Notes: generated by a model from the sequence alone, not told the origin. Positions 7,784 through 17,680 are shown, counted from the first letter of the stretch. The stretch is DNA of 64,000 nt from Seohaeicola zhoushanensis (GCF_014656415.1 NZ_BNCJ01000002.1:646955-710954), one strand, 5' to 3'. Numbers and translations are program-made.

Positions 7784-8659
7784 TTAGGGGACTGCCTTGA
7801 TGTAAGCAGCTATGGCCGCCCGGTCCTCGGGCGTCAGATGTGCCATGTTCTTGACCACCTGCGCCATCTCGCCCCCGGCGCTGTCGTAGTCGGGGGTGAA
7901 GCCGCTTTCGAGGTAATAGGCGATGTCCTCGGCGCTCCAGCTCAGGTTCGCGGCGTTGATCGCCGGGATCTTGCCCTTGCCCGAGGGGTTCGGCGCACCC
8001 TGCAGCCAGCGCGTGGTATCGAGCGCGCCAAGCGCGTTGCGGGGGGTATGACATTCGGCGCAATGGCCCAGTGCCTCGACGAGGTAGCGGCCGCGTTCCA
8101 GCTCGGGCGTATCGGCGGGGCGCACCCAGTCATCGTTCAGGAACAGGAGTTTCCACAGACCCAGTGCGCGGCGGATGTTGAAGGGAAAACCCACCTCGTG
8201 CGGCTTGCTCGCCACGTCCGATGGGGGCAGTGTGTCCATGAAGGCCTTGAGGTCTGCGACGTCCTGCAGGGTCATCCGGGCGTAGGTGCCATAGGGCAGG
8301 GCAGGGTAGTAGTGCCTGCCCGAGGGCGACACACCCCGCGTCAGAGCATTGGCGAGGTCCAGATCGCTCCACCCGGCGATGCCCTGCGGCGAGGGCGAGA
8401 TATTGGGCGCGACGAAGGCGCCGAAGGGGCTTTCCATCCGGTAGCCGCCGGCCAGCACCAGCCGGGCCTCGCCCTCGGCCCCCGGTGCGGCGTGGCAGGC
8501 GGCGCAGCCGCCGGCCCAGAACACGGTGGCGCCGCGCTCGGCATCGCCGGCCAGCCCCGCCATGGCGTCCTGAGGCAATGGTTTCGGCGCGGAGAGGATC
8601 CAACCGCCCGCGGCGGCGATCACGGCCAGGCCGGTCAGGGTTGCAAGCAGTTTGCGCAT
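7784..8659 (-). CDS. Di-heme c-type cytochrome (alcohol/gluconate dehydrogenase cytochrome subunit type)
   Basis: A 291-aa protein; ATG 8659 has GAGAGG upstream. A signal/anchor helix covers residues 1-22. Two haem-binding motifs are present: CAACH at 52-56 and CAECH at 200-204, with GGYRMESPFGAFVAPNISP between them, the segment typical of cytochrome subunits of membrane alcohol and gluconate dehydrogenases. Those proteins normally carry three haems; this one has two. Electrons probably pass from a periplasmic donor to another cytochrome or oxidase. It lies 59 bases after the cytochrome c' gene on the same strand and is probably co-transcribed with it. No dehydrogenase partner is adjacent. 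Confidence 0.88.
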   Translation of the reverse strand: MRKLLATLTGLAVIAAAGGWILSAPKPLPQDAMAGLAGDAERGATVFWAGGCAACHAAPGAEGEARLVLAGGYRMESPFGAFVAPNISPSPQGIAGWSDLDLANALTRGVSPSGRHYYPALPYGTYARMTLQDVADLKAFMDTLPPSDVASKPHEVGFPFNIRRALGLWKLLFLNDDWVRPADTPELERGRYLVEALGHCAECHTPRNALGALDTTRWLQGAPNPSGKGKIPAINAANLSWSAEDIAYYLESGFTPDYDSAGGEMAQVVKNMAHLTPEDRAAIAAYIKAVP

Positions 8660-8718
8660 GGCACCTCTCGTGAAAACGGGCGGCTCTGAAGCCGCCCGCA
8701 TGTGTCAGTCGTCAGACC

Positions 8719-9201
8719 TCAGTTCGACTTCGCACGATAGAGCTCGTGGCAGGCGCCGCAAGCCTTGCCCACCGGGCCCATCGCGCCGCGCAGCGAGTCG
8801 AGCCCGCCGCCGGCTGCCGCCTCGAGGGCCGCGCTGGCTTCGGCCAGCGCCTGGGCCTTCTCGCCAACGGTGCTGCCCGATTCCCAGACGGCCGGCAGTG
8901 CGTGGGTCACATCGCCCAGAGTGGCGTTGTCGGTGCCCGGCTTCCAGGCCGCCATCTGGTTCATCGAGGTCAGTTTGGCCAGGTTGCCTGCCGCCGCAGC
9001 GGCGGCATCGGCATTGTATTCCACCTCGCCCTTGGCCATTGCGCCAAGCTGCCCGAGGTTGAAGGCGTAAAGGTCCATGGTGGCCTGGCGGGCCTTGACG
9101 GCGGCCAGCGCGGCCTTGTCCGCATGGCTGTCTGCAATCACGGCCGTTCCGGCAAGGGCGGCCAAGGCCAGCCCGGCGATCACGGTCATCTTGGTTTTCA
9201 T
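8719..9201 (-). CDS. Cytochrome c' (class II c-type cytochrome)
   Basis: A 160-aa protein; ATG 9201 follows GGGAGACTTC. Residues 1-23 are a signal peptide. The rest is alpha-helical with the single haem site CGACH at 148-152 near the C-terminus, which together with the helical-bundle composition defines class II cytochromes c' and c556. The family binds NO or CO at a five-coordinate haem, or shuttles electrons in the periplasm. The gene is divergent from the LysR regulator across a 95-base region containing a perfect inverted repeat, which suggests LysR control. Axial ligation (c' or c556) cannot be settled here. Confidence 0.88.
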   Translation of the reverse strand: MKTKMTVIAGLALAALAGTAVIADSHADKAALAAVKARQATMDLYAFNLGQLGAMAKGEVEYNADAAAAAAGNLAKLTSMNQMAAWKPGTDNATLGDVTHALPAVWESGSTVGEKAQALAEASAALEAAAGGGLDSLRGAMGPVGKACGACHELYRAKSN

Positions 9202-9250
9202 GAAGAAGTCTCCCTGGATAAGATCATGCACTGTTGAATATTACCTGTGA

Positions 9251-9277
9251 GGTTTTGGCTATACACTGGCCAAAACC
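9251..9277. promoter_or_regulatory. Perfect 9-bp inverted repeat, probable LysR operator
   Basis: GGTTTTGGC at 9251-9259 is mirrored by GCCAAAACC at 9269-9277 with a 9-base spacer, 20 bases before the LysR start and about 50 bases before the cytochrome c' start. Dyad size and position fit a LysR-family binding site for divergent control. Confidence 0.7.
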
Positions 9278-9296
9278 GCAGAGGGATAGCCAAATC

Positions 9297-10157
9297 GTGC
9301 ACAACCCCAATTGGGACAATCTTCGTTACGTCCTCATGGTCGCCGACAAGGGCTCGCTCAGCGGCGCTGCGAAGGCCCTCGGAGTCAACCATGCAACGGT
9401 TCTGCGCCGGGTCGCCGCCTTCGAGGAGGAGCACGGCGGCCCGGTCTTCGACAAGACGGCGGCGGGCTACCGCGTGCTGCCAGATCGCGCAAGAGTGATC
9501 GAAGCGGCGCGCGAGGTGGCCAGTGGGATGCTCTCGGTCGAGCGTCTGATGCATGGCGCGCGGGCGCCGGTGCGTGGCGTAGTGCGGATCTCGTCGACCG
9601 ATTCGCTCTGCCAGGTCGTGCTGCCGCCCTTCGTCGCCCGGCTTCAGCACACGGCGCCCGAGCTGCGGATCGACTTCTTCAGCTCGAACGCCCATCTCGA
9701 CTTCGCGCGCCTGCAGGCCGATATCGCCGTGCGCCCCGCGCTGAGGCTGCCTGACGAGCTGAGCGGCGAAAGCCGCGCGCGCATGACCTTTCGGGCCTAC
9801 AGCCTTCCCGGCCTGCGGCCGGGTTGGCTCGGGTTGTCCGGGCCGCTGATGCGCTCGGCCCCTGCCGCCTGGATGGCCGAGAATGTCGATCCCGAGGCGA
9901 TTTCGGGCAGTGCGGATAGTTTCATGGTGCTGCGGGAACTGGCGCGAGCCGGTGTCGGGGTGGCGATCCTGCCGGCTTATCTCGGCCGCGGTGCGTCGGA
10001 TCTGGTGGAGCGCCCCGAGCTGATGCCCGACTTCGCCGTGCCGGTCTGGGTTGCCACCTATACCGAGCTGCGCGATGTGCCCCGCATCCGCATCGTGCGC
10101 GAAGAGTTGCTGGCGCATCTCGCCACGGTCTCGGGCCTGCTGGACGGAACCGCCTAA
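9297..10157 (+). CDS. LysR-family transcriptional regulator
   Basis: A 286-aa regulator. The GTG at 9297 is chosen: it has GAGGGA upstream and begins with VHNPNWDNL, leading straight into the winged HTH (WDNLRYVLMVADKGSLSGAAKALGVNHATVLRRVAAFEEE, written here only as its boundaries, residues 6-45). The C-terminal part has the LysR substrate-binding fold, with the usual VRISSTDSL and FMVLRELARAGVGVAILP segments. It is divergent from the cytochrome c'/di-heme cytochrome pair and probably controls that pair and itself through the 9251-9277 dyad. Its inducer is unknown. An IS5-type remnant begins nine bases after the stop, on the other strand. Confidence 0.9.
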   Translation: MHNPNWDNLRYVLMVADKGSLSGAAKALGVNHATVLRRVAAFEEEHGGPVFDKTAAGYRVLPDRARVIEAAREVASGMLSVERLMHGARAPVRGVVRISSTDSLCQVVLPPFVARLQHTAPELRIDFFSSNAHLDFARLQADIAVRPALRLPDELSGESRARMTFRAYSLPGLRPGWLGLSGPLMRSAPAAWMAENVDPEAISGSADSFMVLRELARAGVGVAILPAYLGRGASDLVERPELMPDFAVPVWVATYTELRDVPRIRIVREELLAHLATVSGLLDGTA

Positions 10158-10166
10158 GGAGGGGGA

Positions 10167-10496
10167 CTAATAGAGCCTGCGCCTGAGCCTGAGCCAGACG
10201 CGAGACGAAGCGAGGAGGACTGCTGCGAGGTCGTTTCTAGCTGTCTTCCCGTAGCGGGCTGAGACGTATCTGAAGTGCCTGAGTTTGTTGAAGAATCGCT
10301 CGACAAGGTTGCGTGGTCGATAGAGCGCCGCATCCACCGAGCGCTGGACCTTCCGATCGCACTGTTTGGGGATATGTCCCCGCCCGCGATGGGCTGTGAT
10401 GAAGTCCAGGATGGCGCGGGCGTCACTGTGCCGCGCGGCCATCTGAACGGCTGCTTCGGCAAGGCCTTTGCCCTGACCCCGTACGAGATGCGCTAG
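10167..10496 (-). pseudogene. IS5-type transposase remnant (C-terminal about 109 codons)
   Basis: On the minus strand the frame ending at 10167 reads as the tail of an IS5-group DDE transposase: an IPKQCDRKVQ block, then ALYRPRNLVERFFNKLRHFR, where the Glu of the Y-x-x-RN-x-VE-R-x-F motif is the third catalytic acid, then SARYGKTARNDLAA and a basic end. The two Asp-bearing N-terminal blocks are absent. There is no start codon with a ribosome site, and the frame runs without a break into the antisense of the ligase gene. It is a decayed insertion between the LysR gene and the aryl-CoA operon. Intact terminal repeats were not identified. Confidence 0.8.
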
Positions 10497-10507
10497 CCAA
10501 AGGGTGC

Positions 10508-10525
10508 GGCGGGGTGAACCCCGCC
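10508..10525. terminator. Hairpin behind the aryl-CoA operon
   Basis: GGCGGGG at 10508-10514 pairs with CCCCGCC at 10519-10525 around a TGAA loop, about 45 bases past the ligase stop. There is no T run. A nearly identical GC hairpin is, from memory, a dispersed repeat in Rhodobacteraceae, so it may be repeat and terminator at once. Confidence 0.5.
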
Positions 10526-10570
10526 CTACGGCGACAGCTCGGGAAAAGGCGCCGCGCCCCCTCTCCGGCA

Positions 10571-12190
10571 CTACCCCTGCTTCAGGCGGAACCGCTGGAT
10601 CTTGCCGGTCTGCGTCTTCGGCAGCGCCTCGGTGAACCTGACCGATCGCGGATACTTGTAGGGCGCGATCCGCGCCTTGACGAAATCCTGCAGAAGCTTG
10701 ACCTGCAGCGCCCCGGCCTCGACCCCCGGTTTCAGCACAACATGCGCCTCGACGATGGCGCCGCGCTCGGCATCCGGCACGCCGATCACCGCGCATTCGG
10801 CGACGTCCGGGTGCGCCAGCAGAGCGGCCTCGACCTCGGGGCCGGCGATGTTGTAGCCGGCCGAGATGATCATGTCGTCGGATCGGGCGGCGAAATGCAG
10901 GTAGCCCTCCTCGTCCATCACGAAGCTGTCGCCGGTCAGGTTCCAGCCGTTCTGCACGTAGTCCTCCTGGCGGCGGTCGCCCAGATAGCGGCAGCCCGTG
11001 GGCCCGCGCACCGCCAGCCTTCCGACCTCGCCGCGGGGCAGTTCCGCCCCATCCTCGCCAAGGATCTTCGCCTGGTATCCCGCAACCGGCCTGCCGGTGC
11101 AGGCGGGGCGGTGGTCGTCGAAGCGGTTGGTGATGAAGATATGCAGCATCTCGGTCGAGCCGATGCCGTCGAGCATCGGTTTGCCGGTCTTCGCCATCCA
11201 ATCCTGGTAGACGGGGGCGGGCAGGGTCTCGCCCGCCGAGACGGCGGCCCGCAGCGAGGACAGGTCCGCGCCCTGGTCCATCGCCGCCAGCATCACGCGA
11301 TAGGCGGTCGGCGCGGTGAAACAGACGGTGGCACGGTATTTCTGGATGATCTCGATCATGTTCGGCGGCGAGGCGTTCTCCAGCAGCACCGCGCAGGCGC
11401 CGAAGCGCAGCGGGAAGACCGCCAGCCCGCCCAGTCCGAAGGTGAAGGCCAGCGGCGGCGAGCCGACGAAAATGTCCTCGGGGGTTACGCCCAGCACCTC
11501 CTTTGCATAGCCGTCGGCAATGATCAGCAGGTCGCGGTGGAAATGCATCGTCGCCTTGGGCTCGCCGGTGGTGCCGCTCGTAAACCCCAGCAGCGCCACG
11601 TCGTCGCGCCCGGTCTGCACCGCGTCGAAGCGCACCGGCTTGTCGAGCGCGGCGCGGTCCAGCTCGGCGTCGTGATTGGCGGTGCCGTCGAAACCCACCA
11701 CGGTCTTCAGCGTGGCACTGTCCTTGGCGCAGGTAACCAGGTCCTCCATCAGGCGGGTGTCGCAGAGCGCATGGGTGATCGCCGCCTTGTCGACGATCTT
11801 GGCCAGCTCCCCGGCGCGCAGCATCGGCATGGTGTTCACCACCACCGCGCCGGCCTTGGTGGCGGCGAGCCAACAGGCCACCATCGCCGGGTTGTTGGCC
11901 GAGCGGATCAGCACCCGGTTGCCGGGCTTCACGCCGTAATTCTCGACCAGCGCCCGCGCCAGGCGGTTGGTCCAGTCGGTCAGCTCCTTGTAGCTGCGCC
12001 GCCGACCGTTGCCGATCAGCGCGGTATGGTCGCCAAAGCCCTTCTCGACCATGCGGTCGGTCAGCTCGACGCCGACGTTGATCCAGTCGGGATAGCGATG
12101 CGCGCCGAGGTCGATCTCGGGCCAGAGGTCGGCGGGCGGCAGGTTGTCGCGCGCGAAGCTGTCGGTATGTCCGCTTGGTCCGAGCTGCAT
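10571..12190 (-). CDS. Aryl-CoA ligase, probably 2-aminobenzoate--CoA ligase
   Basis: A 539-aa adenylate-forming enzyme. The AMP-binding core [14 protein letters not shown] is near residue 208, with [12 protein letters not shown], the hinge-region Asp in NLTGDSF, and the C-terminal lysine motif [10 protein letters not shown] near the end. It activates an aromatic acid with ATP and CoA in the cytoplasm. Of the benzoate-type ligases, the partners point to 2-aminobenzoate (anthranilate) or salicylate: the operon also encodes a fusion monooxygenase/reductase of the 2-aminobenzoyl-CoA type. It lies immediately after the acyl-CoA dehydrogenase (stop to start one base apart). The precise aromatic substrate is inferred from this context. 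Confidence 0.85.
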   Translation of the reverse strand: MQLGPSGHTDSFARDNLPPADLWPEIDLGAHRYPDWINVGVELTDRMVEKGFGDHTALIGNGRRRSYKELTDWTNRLARALVENYGVKPGNRVLIRSANNPAMVACWLAATKAGAVVVNTMPMLRAGELAKIVDKAAITHALCDTRLMEDLVTCAKDSATLKTVVGFDGTANHDAELDRAALDKPVRFDAVQTGRDDVALLGFTSGTTGEPKATMHFHRDLLIIADGYAKEVLGVTPEDIFVGSPPLAFTFGLGGLAVFPLRFGACAVLLENASPPNMIEIIQKYRATVCFTAPTAYRVMLAAMDQGADLSSLRAAVSAGETLPAPVYQDWMAKTGKPMLDGIGSTEMLHIFITNRFDDHRPACTGRPVAGYQAKILGEDGAELPRGEVGRLAVRGPTGCRYLGDRRQEDYVQNGWNLTGDSFVMDEEGYLHFAARSDDMIISAGYNIAGPEVEAALLAHPDVAECAVIGVPDAERGAIVEAHVVLKPGVEAGALQVKLLQDFVKARIAPYKYPRSVRFTEALPKTQTGKIQRFRLKQG

Positions 12191-12191
12191 C

Positions 12192-13322
12192 TCAGGCTCC
12201 CATGGCTTGTCTGGCGATCACGACCTTCTGCACGTCGCTGGCCCCCTCGTAGATTCGCAGCGCGCGGATCTCGCGGTAGAGGCTCTCGACGATATGTCCC
12301 TTGCGCACGCCGTCGCCGCCATGCAGCTGGACGGCGGCGTCGATCACCGATTGCGCCGTCTCGGTGGCGTGCAGCTTGGCCATCGCCGCCTCGCGGGTGA
12401 CGCGGGGCGCGCCCATGTCCTTGGTCCAGGCGGCGCGATAGACCAGCAGCGCCGAGGCATCGACGCCAAGTGCCATGTCAGCGATATGGCCCTGCACCAT
12501 CTGCAACTCGCCCAGCGGCGCGCCGAAAAGCTGGCGCTCCCGCACCCGCGCCAGGCTCTCGTCGAGCGCGCGCCGCGCCATCCCCAGCGCCGCCGCCCCC
12601 ACGGTCGAACGGAAGACGTCAAGCACCGACATGGCGACGCGAAAGCCGCCGCCCGCGGTTCCGATCAGCGCCGAGCCGGGCAGGCGCATGTCGGTGAAGC
12701 GCAGCCGCGCCAGCGGGTGCGGGGCGATCACGTCGATGCGCTCGGCGATCTCCAGGCCGGGGGTGTCGGCGGGCACCAGGAAGGCCGAGATACCGCGCGC
12801 GCCCGGCGCCTCGCCGGTGCGGGCGAACAGCACGTAGAGATCGGCGATGCCGCCGTTCGAGATCCAGGTCTTCTCGCCGTTGACGACAAAGCCGTTTCCG
12901 TCCCTTTCGGCCGTCGTGGTCATGTTCGCCACGTCCGAACCGCTGGCCGGTTCCGACAGCGCAAAGGCCGAGATCGCCTTGCCGGCGCGGGTCTTCTCCA
13001 GCCAGGCCCGCTGCTCGTCCGTGCCGAAGAGCGAAACCGCGCCCATGCCGAGCCCCTGCATCGCAAAGGCGAAATCGGCGAGCCCGTCGTGGCGCGCCAG
13101 CGTCTCGCGGATCAGGCAGAGCGCGCGCACATCCAGCGCCTCGCCGCCCGAATGGCGCAGGAAGCCGGCAGCGCCGAGGTCGCGCACCAGCCGCCGACAG
13201 GCGGCGTCGGTATCGGCGTGATCGGCCGGAAGATGCGCCGCGCACCAGTTTTCGAGCGCCGCCGCCAGTTCGCGGTGGCGGTCCTCGAAGAACGGCCAAT
13301 CCAGGAAACTCCGGTCTGCCAT
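12192..13322 (-). CDS. Acyl-CoA dehydrogenase
   Basis: A 376-aa flavoenzyme; ATG 13322 has a strong GGAGGAG upstream, so an 11-codon longer start is rejected. Family signatures are present: [11 protein letters not shown] for flavin and substrate contacts, [28 protein letters not shown], and a C-terminal [12 protein letters not shown] and [10 protein letters not shown]. The enzyme oxidises an acyl-CoA to the enoyl-CoA and passes electrons to ETF. In the 2-aminobenzoyl-CoA pathway a beta-oxidation-like sequence follows ring reduction, and this is a natural candidate for one of those steps. It is separated from the upstream hydratase-like gene by 74 bases that contain a dispersed repeat. Confidence 0.9.
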   Translation of the reverse strand: MADRSFLDWPFFEDRHRELAAALENWCAAHLPADHADTDAACRRLVRDLGAAGFLRHSGGEALDVRALCLIRETLARHDGLADFAFAMQGLGMGAVSLFGTDEQRAWLEKTRAGKAISAFALSEPASGSDVANMTTTAERDGNGFVVNGEKTWISNGGIADLYVLFARTGEAPGARGISAFLVPADTPGLEIAERIDVIAPHPLARLRFTDMRLPGSALIGTAGGGFRVAMSVLDVFRSTVGAAALGMARRALDESLARVRERQLFGAPLGELQMVQGHIADMALGVDASALLVYRAAWTKDMGAPRVTREAAMAKLHATETAQSVIDAAVQLHGGDGVRKGHIVESLYREIRALRIYEGASDVQKVVIARQAMGA

Positions 13323-13340
13323 CGCTGCTCCTCCCCCTGC

Positions 13341-13362
13341 TTCTTCTCTTTCCAAATACTCA
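13341..13362 (-). repeat. Short dispersed intergenic repeat (copy 1)
   Basis: Read on the minus strand this starts GAGTATTTGGAAAGAGAAGA, closely matching the tail of the element at 26490-26555. It sits just before the acyl-CoA dehydrogenase ribosome site. From memory, such TATTTG/AGAAGA elements are frequent between genes in Rhodobacteraceae. Confidence 0.5.
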
Positions 13363-13396
13363 CAAGACCACGTTGCCGCCGCCGCTGCGCCAGAGG

Positions 13397-14209
13397 TCAG
13401 TCCCCTGCGAAGACCGGCTTCTCCTTGGCCACGAAGGCATGGAAGGCGCGTTCGAAGTCCTTCGTCTGCATGCAGATCGCCTGGGCCTGGGCCTCGGCCT
13501 CGATCGCCTGGTCAAGGCTCATGTTCCATTCCTGGTTGATCTGCGTCTTGGTGATGCCATTGGCGAAGGTCGGCCCCGAGGCGATGCGCCCGGCCAGCTT
13601 CATCGCCTCGGCCTCAAGCGTCTCGGCCGGGTGCAGGGCGTTCCAATAGCCCCAGGCCAGCCCCTCGTCGGCATTCATCGCGCGGCCCGTGTAGAGCAGT
13701 TCCGACGCACGGCCCTGGCCGATGATGCGGGGCAGCATGGCGCAGGCGCCCATGTCGCAGCCGGCAAGGCCGACGCGGTTGAACAGGAAGGCGCATTTTG
13801 CTTCGGGCGTGGCGAGGCGCATGTCCGAGGCCATGGTGATGATCGCGCCGGCGCCCACCGCGACACCGTCGACGGCGGCGATGATCGGCTTCTGGCAATG
13901 CAGCATGGCCTTTACCAGGTCGCCGGTCATCCGGGTGAAAGCGAGCAGGCCCTTCATGTCCATCTGCACAAGCGGGCCGATGATGTCATGCACGTCGCCG
14001 CCCGAGCAGAAGTTGCCGCCGTTGCTGGCAAAGACCACCGCGTGGATGTCGTCGGCATAGGGCAGGGCGCGGAAGGTGTCGCGCAGCTCGGCATAGCTGT
14101 CGAAGGTCAGCGGGTTCTTGCGGTCGGGCCGGTTCAGGCGGATGGTCGCGATCCCCTCCGATGCCTGCCACTGGAAATGCTTGGGGCTCAGGCCTGCCAT
14201 GTCGGTCAT
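13397..14209 (-). CDS. Enoyl-CoA hydratase/isomerase-family protein of the aryl-CoA operon
   Basis: A 270-aa crotonase-fold protein. The oxyanion-hole segments are clear ([12 protein letters not shown] and [15 protein letters not shown]). The region that normally carries the second catalytic glutamate reads [19 protein letters not shown], so that Glu is absent and Cys/Asp lie nearby, which hints at a reaction other than simple hydration. It overlaps the MarR gene by four bases and so belongs to the same transcript. In aromatic CoA pathways such proteins hydrate or hydrolyse ring-derived enoyl- or dienoyl-CoA intermediates. The exact step is not determined. Confidence 0.85.
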   Translation of the reverse strand: MTDMAGLSPKHFQWQASEGIATIRLNRPDRKNPLTFDSYAELRDTFRALPYADDIHAVVFASNGGNFCSGGDVHDIIGPLVQMDMKGLLAFTRMTGDLVKAMLHCQKPIIAAVDGVAVGAGAIITMASDMRLATPEAKCAFLFNRVGLAGCDMGACAMLPRIIGQGRASELLYTGRAMNADEGLAWGYWNALHPAETLEAEAMKLAGRIASGPTFANGITKTQINQEWNMSLDQAIEAEAQAQAICMQTKDFERAFHAFVAKEKPVFAGD

Positions 14210-14655
14210 GCGGGGTGGTCTCCTATCCGGTCGAGCAAGGTGATGAGGGTGTCGAGCTCGGCGCCCGAGAAAGGCGTGAGCATGTCGTTTATCCAGGCCT
14301 CGTGATCGGCGGCCATCGCGGCAAAGCGCTCGATCCCGGCGGGGGTGAGCCGCACCAGCATGGCGCGGCGGTCGCCGTCGACCTGGGCGCGTTCGACCAG
14401 ACCCTCGCTGACCAGGCGCTCGACGATGCCCGTGACATTGCCGTTCGAGACCTTCAGCCGGGCGGAGAGGTCGCTCATCCGCAGCCCGTCGCGGTAGCGG
14501 TCGAGCGCGGCCATGACGTCGAAGCGGGGCAGGGTGCTGTCATAGTCTTCGCGCAGCCGTTCGCGCAGCTGCGCCTCGACGCCGCGATGCGCCGAGAGCA
14601 TCCGCAGCCAGAGCCGCAGCCGCTGTTTCGAGGGCGTGCGGTCAAGGTCCTTCAT
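14206..14655 (-). CDS. MarR-family transcriptional regulator
   Basis: A 149-aa winged-helix protein. The recognition region lies at residues 58-90 ([20 protein letters not shown]) and the wing follows with the family [15 protein letters not shown] motif. Both ends overlap neighbours by four bases (SDR upstream, hydratase-like gene downstream), so the regulator is embedded within the operon it presumably controls. MarR proteins of aromatic CoA pathways (BoxR/BadR/CouR-like) usually repress and respond to the aryl-CoA thioester. A strong dyad upstream of the operon at 17734-17765 is the expected binding site. The ligand is inferred only. Confidence 0.92.
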   Translation of the reverse strand: MKDLDRTPSKQRLRLWLRMLSAHRGVEAQLRERLREDYDSTLPRFDVMAALDRYRDGLRMSDLSARLKVSNGNVTGIVERLVSEGLVERAQVDGDRRAMLVRLTPAGIERFAAMAADHEAWINDMLTPFSGAELDTLITLLDRIGDHPA

Positions 14656-15398
14656 GTTTCGCCTCCGGAAATCGAAATGGCCTGCCCGGTAACACCTTCC
14701 GACCCGGCAAGGCAAAGCCAGAGCGCGGCGGCGGTGACCTCGGCGGGCTGGATCAGCCGGTGCTGCGGGCTGTGCGATTCGAGCGAGGCGCGGGCCTTTT
14801 CCGGGTCCATGCCGGTCTTGGCGACGATATTGGCGATGCTGCGCTCGGTCATCTCGGTGTCGAGGAAGCCGGGGCAGAGCGCGTTGACGGTGATGCCGGT
14901 CCGCGCGCATTCGAGCGCGAGGCTGCGCACCAGGCCGATCACCCCGTGCTTGGCGGCGGCATAGGGTGCGACATAGGAATAGCCCTTGAGCCCGGCGGTC
15001 GAGGCCACCGCGATGAGCCGGCCCCAGGGCGCGCCCTTCATCCGGTTCACCGCCGCGCGGAAGGTGAGGAAGGTGCCGGTGAGGTTGACGTTCAGCATCG
15101 ACTGCCATTCGGCCAGCGAGGTGCGCCCGAAGGGCGAACTGGCCGAGACGCCGGCATTGGCGATGACGATATCGGGCGTGTCGATGAAGTCGAACATGGC
15201 ATCGACCGAGGTTTCGTCCGTAACATCAGCCTGCACGGTGTGAATCTCGGGGTAATCCGCCGCCACCTGTTCCAGCGAGACGGCGGTGCGCCCGGCGATC
15301 CAGACCCGCGCGCCCTCACGGGCAAAGCCGCGCGCCATGTCGGCACCAAGGCCGGTGCCGCCACCGGTGATGAGAACGGTCTTGCCCCGGACGCTCAT
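14652..15398 (-). CDS. Short-chain dehydrogenase/reductase (3-hydroxyacyl-CoA dehydrogenase-like)
   Basis: A 248-aa Rossmann enzyme. The cofactor motif TGGGTGLG lies at residues 11-18, followed by the ANAG block, the catalytic Ser in VASTAG, and Tyr/Lys in YAAAKHG. It overlaps the fusion oxygenase upstream and the MarR gene downstream by four bases each. Given the operon, it probably oxidises the hydroxyacyl-CoA formed after hydration in the 2-aminobenzoyl-CoA degradation sequence, using NAD. SDR sequences do not reveal substrate, so this comes from context. Confidence 0.9.
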   Translation of the reverse strand: MSVRGKTVLITGGGTGLGADMARGFAREGARVWIAGRTAVSLEQVAADYPEIHTVQADVTDETSVDAMFDFIDTPDIVIANAGVSASSPFGRTSLAEWQSMLNVNLTGTFLTFRAAVNRMKGAPWGRLIAVASTAGLKGYSYVAPYAAAKHGVIGLVRSLALECARTGITVNALCPGFLDTEMTERSIANIVAKTGMDPEKARASLESHSPQHRLIQPAEVTAAALWLCLAGSEGVTGQAISISGGET

Positions 15399-17680
15399 AC
15401 CCGCAGCCCCAGACCTTCGCCGCGCTCGGCCAGGCGCTGCATCTGGTCGCGCCCGCGCAGGTAGGGCAGCGGCCAGGCGGTAGCGGTATCGCCAAGCGCC
15501 GCGGCGGCGTGCAGCGTCCAGTAGGGATCGGCCAGGTGCGGGCGGGCGAGGCAGACCAGATCGGCGCGGCCCGCCATCAGGATCGAGTTCACATGGTCGG
15601 GCTCATAGATATTGCCCACCGCCATGGTGGCGATGCCCGTCTCGTTGCGGATCCGGTCCGAGAACGGCGTCTGGAACATGCGGCCATAGACCGGCTGTGC
15701 CTCGGTCGAGGTCTGCCCGGCCGAGACGTCGATGATATCGGCCCCGGCGGCACGGAACATTTCGGCGATATGCACCGCCTCGGCGGCATCGACGCCGCCC
15801 GTCGCCCAGTCGCTGGCCGAGATGCGCACCGACATCGGCTTGCCCGCCGGCCAGGCCGCGCGCATCGCCGCGAAAACCTCCAGCGGATAGCGCATCCGGT
15901 TTTCCAGGCTACCGCCATAGGCATCGGTGCGGTGGTTCGACAGCGGCGAGATGAAGGAGGAAATCAGATAGCCATGGGCGGCGTGCAGTTCGACCATGTC
16001 GAAACCGGCGCGGTCGGCCATCTGGGTGGCTGCGACGAATTGGTCGCGGACGCGGTCCATGTCGGCGCGGTTCATCTCTTTCGGAACCTGGTTCTCGGGC
16101 GTCCAGGGCAGCGGCGAGGGGGCGATGATCGGCCAGTTGCCGGCCGCCAGCGGCGCGTCGGACTCTTCCCAGCCCAGCTGGGTCGAGGCCTTGCGCCCCG
16201 CATGGCCGATCTGCATGCAGAGCTTGGCTTGTGTCTCGGCATGGACGAAATCGGTCAGCCGCTTCCACGCCGCCTCGTGTTCCGGCGCATAAAGGCCGGG
16301 ACAGCCGGGGGTGATGCGCCCCTCGGGCGAAACGCAGGTCATCTCGACATACACCAGCCCGGCGCCGCCCTTGGCCCGTTCGGCGTAATGGGCGAAATGC
16401 CAGTCGGTCGGGCAGCCGTCGACCGCCTTGTATTGCGCCATCGGCGAGACCACGACCCGGTTCACCAGCGTCATGTCCCGCAGCCGGTAGGGCGCGAACA
16501 TCGGCGCGCGGTGTACGCCGTTGGCGCCGGCCTGGGCCTGGAACCATTCCTCGGCGCCCTTCAGCCAGGCGGGGTCGCGCAGCCGCAGGTTCTCGTGGCT
16601 GATGCGCTGCGAGCGGGTGAGCAGCGAATAGGTGAACTGCACCGGGTCGAGGTCGAGATAGCGCTCGACCTGTTCGAACCACTCGGTCGAATTGCGCGCG
16701 GCTGACTGGAGGCGCAGCACGTCGGTGCGGCGGTCCTCCTGGTAGCGCTCGAAGGCCGCTTCCAGCGTCGGTTCCGTCTCGACGAACTCGGCCAGCGCGA
16801 TGGCCGATTCCAGCGCCAGCTTGGACCCCGAACCGATCGAGAAATGCGCGGTGGCCGAGCTGTCGCCCAGCAGCACGACGTTCCTGTAATGCCACTTCTC
16901 GCAGAGCACGCGGTTGAAGTTGATCCAGGCCGAGCCGCGGATGTGGCGGGCGTTGGTCATCAGCTTGTGACCGCCGAGGTGCGCCGCGAAGATGCGCTCG
17001 CAGGTGGCGATGCTTTCGTCCTGGGTCATGTCCGCAAAACCAAAGGCGTCGAAGGTCTCCTGCGCGCATTCGACGATGAAGGTCGCGGTGTCCTTGTCGA
17101 ACTGGTAGGCATGGGCCCAGATCCAGCCGTGCTCGGTCTTTTCGAAGATGAAGGTAAAGGCGTTGTCGAACTTGGCATGGGTGCCAAGCCAGACGAACTT
17201 GCAGGCGCGGGTGTCGATCTCGGGTTTGAAATGCTCGGCGAAATGGCTGCGCACGCGGCTGTTGATGCCATCGGCGGCGACAACCAGATCGTATTCCGCC
17301 ACCAGCGCGTCGATGTCGCTCACGTCGGTTTCGTATTTCAGCTCGATCCCCAGCTCGCGGCAGCGCTCTTGCAGCAAGAGCAGCATCTGTCGGCGGCCGA
17401 TGCCGCAGAAACCGTGGCCGGTGGAGACGGTGTTGGTGCCCTTCAGGATCACCGAGATATCGTCCCAATACGCGAAATGCGCGTGGATTGCATCGGCGCT
17501 GACGGGGTCGTTGGCGCGCAGGTTGGCCAGCGTCTCGTCCGAGAGCACCACGCCCCAGCCGAAGGTGTCGTCCGGCTTGTTGCGCTCGATCACCGTGATT
17601 TCGTGACCCGGATTGCGCAGTTTCAGGCTGATCGCGAAATAGAGGCCTCCCGGCCCGCCGCCCAGACAAACGACCTTCAT
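15395..17680 (-). CDS. Bifunctional 2-aminobenzoyl-CoA (or salicylyl-CoA) monooxygenase/reductase
   Basis: A 761-aa fusion. Residues 1 to about 385 form an FAD-dependent aromatic hydroxylase: GGGPGGLYF at 7-15, [12 protein letters not shown] and [16 protein letters not shown], the second FAD motif. From about 395 to the end it is an old-yellow-enzyme-type TIM barrel ([38 protein letters not shown]). This architecture is the hallmark of the Azoarcus 2-aminobenzoyl-CoA monooxygenase/reductase, which hydroxylates and then reduces the ring, and of salicylyl-CoA 5-hydroxylases. It is the first gene of the operon. Anthranilate and salicylate cannot be separated by sequence inspection alone. Confidence 0.9.
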   Translation of the reverse strand: MKVVCLGGGPGGLYFAISLKLRNPGHEITVIERNKPDDTFGWGVVLSDETLANLRANDPVSADAIHAHFAYWDDISVILKGTNTVSTGHGFCGIGRRQMLLLLQERCRELGIELKYETDVSDIDALVAEYDLVVAADGINSRVRSHFAEHFKPEIDTRACKFVWLGTHAKFDNAFTFIFEKTEHGWIWAHAYQFDKDTATFIVECAQETFDAFGFADMTQDESIATCERIFAAHLGGHKLMTNARHIRGSAWINFNRVLCEKWHYRNVVLLGDSSATAHFSIGSGSKLALESAIALAEFVETEPTLEAAFERYQEDRRTDVLRLQSAARNSTEWFEQVERYLDLDPVQFTYSLLTRSQRISHENLRLRDPAWLKGAEEWFQAQAGANGVHRAPMFAPYRLRDMTLVNRVVVSPMAQYKAVDGCPTDWHFAHYAERAKGGAGLVYVEMTCVSPEGRITPGCPGLYAPEHEAAWKRLTDFVHAETQAKLCMQIGHAGRKASTQLGWEESDAPLAAGNWPIIAPSPLPWTPENQVPKEMNRADMDRVRDQFVAATQMADRAGFDMVELHAAHGYLISSFISPLSNHRTDAYGGSLENRMRYPLEVFAAMRAAWPAGKPMSVRISASDWATGGVDAAEAVHIAEMFRAAGADIIDVSAGQTSTEAQPVYGRMFQTPFSDRIRNETGIATMAVGNIYEPDHVNSILMAGRADLVCLARPHLADPYWTLHAAAALGDTATAWPLPYLRGRDQMQRLAERGEGLGLRV

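Noticed and set aside
10159-10200. Possible terminal inverted repeat of the IS5 remnant near the LysR stop
   Set aside because: Only one end could be present and no matching partner or target duplication was found by eye.
10514-12400. Long plus-strand frame opposite the CoA ligase
   Set aside because: Antisense of a clear adenylate-forming enzyme; the translation has no recognisable domain.
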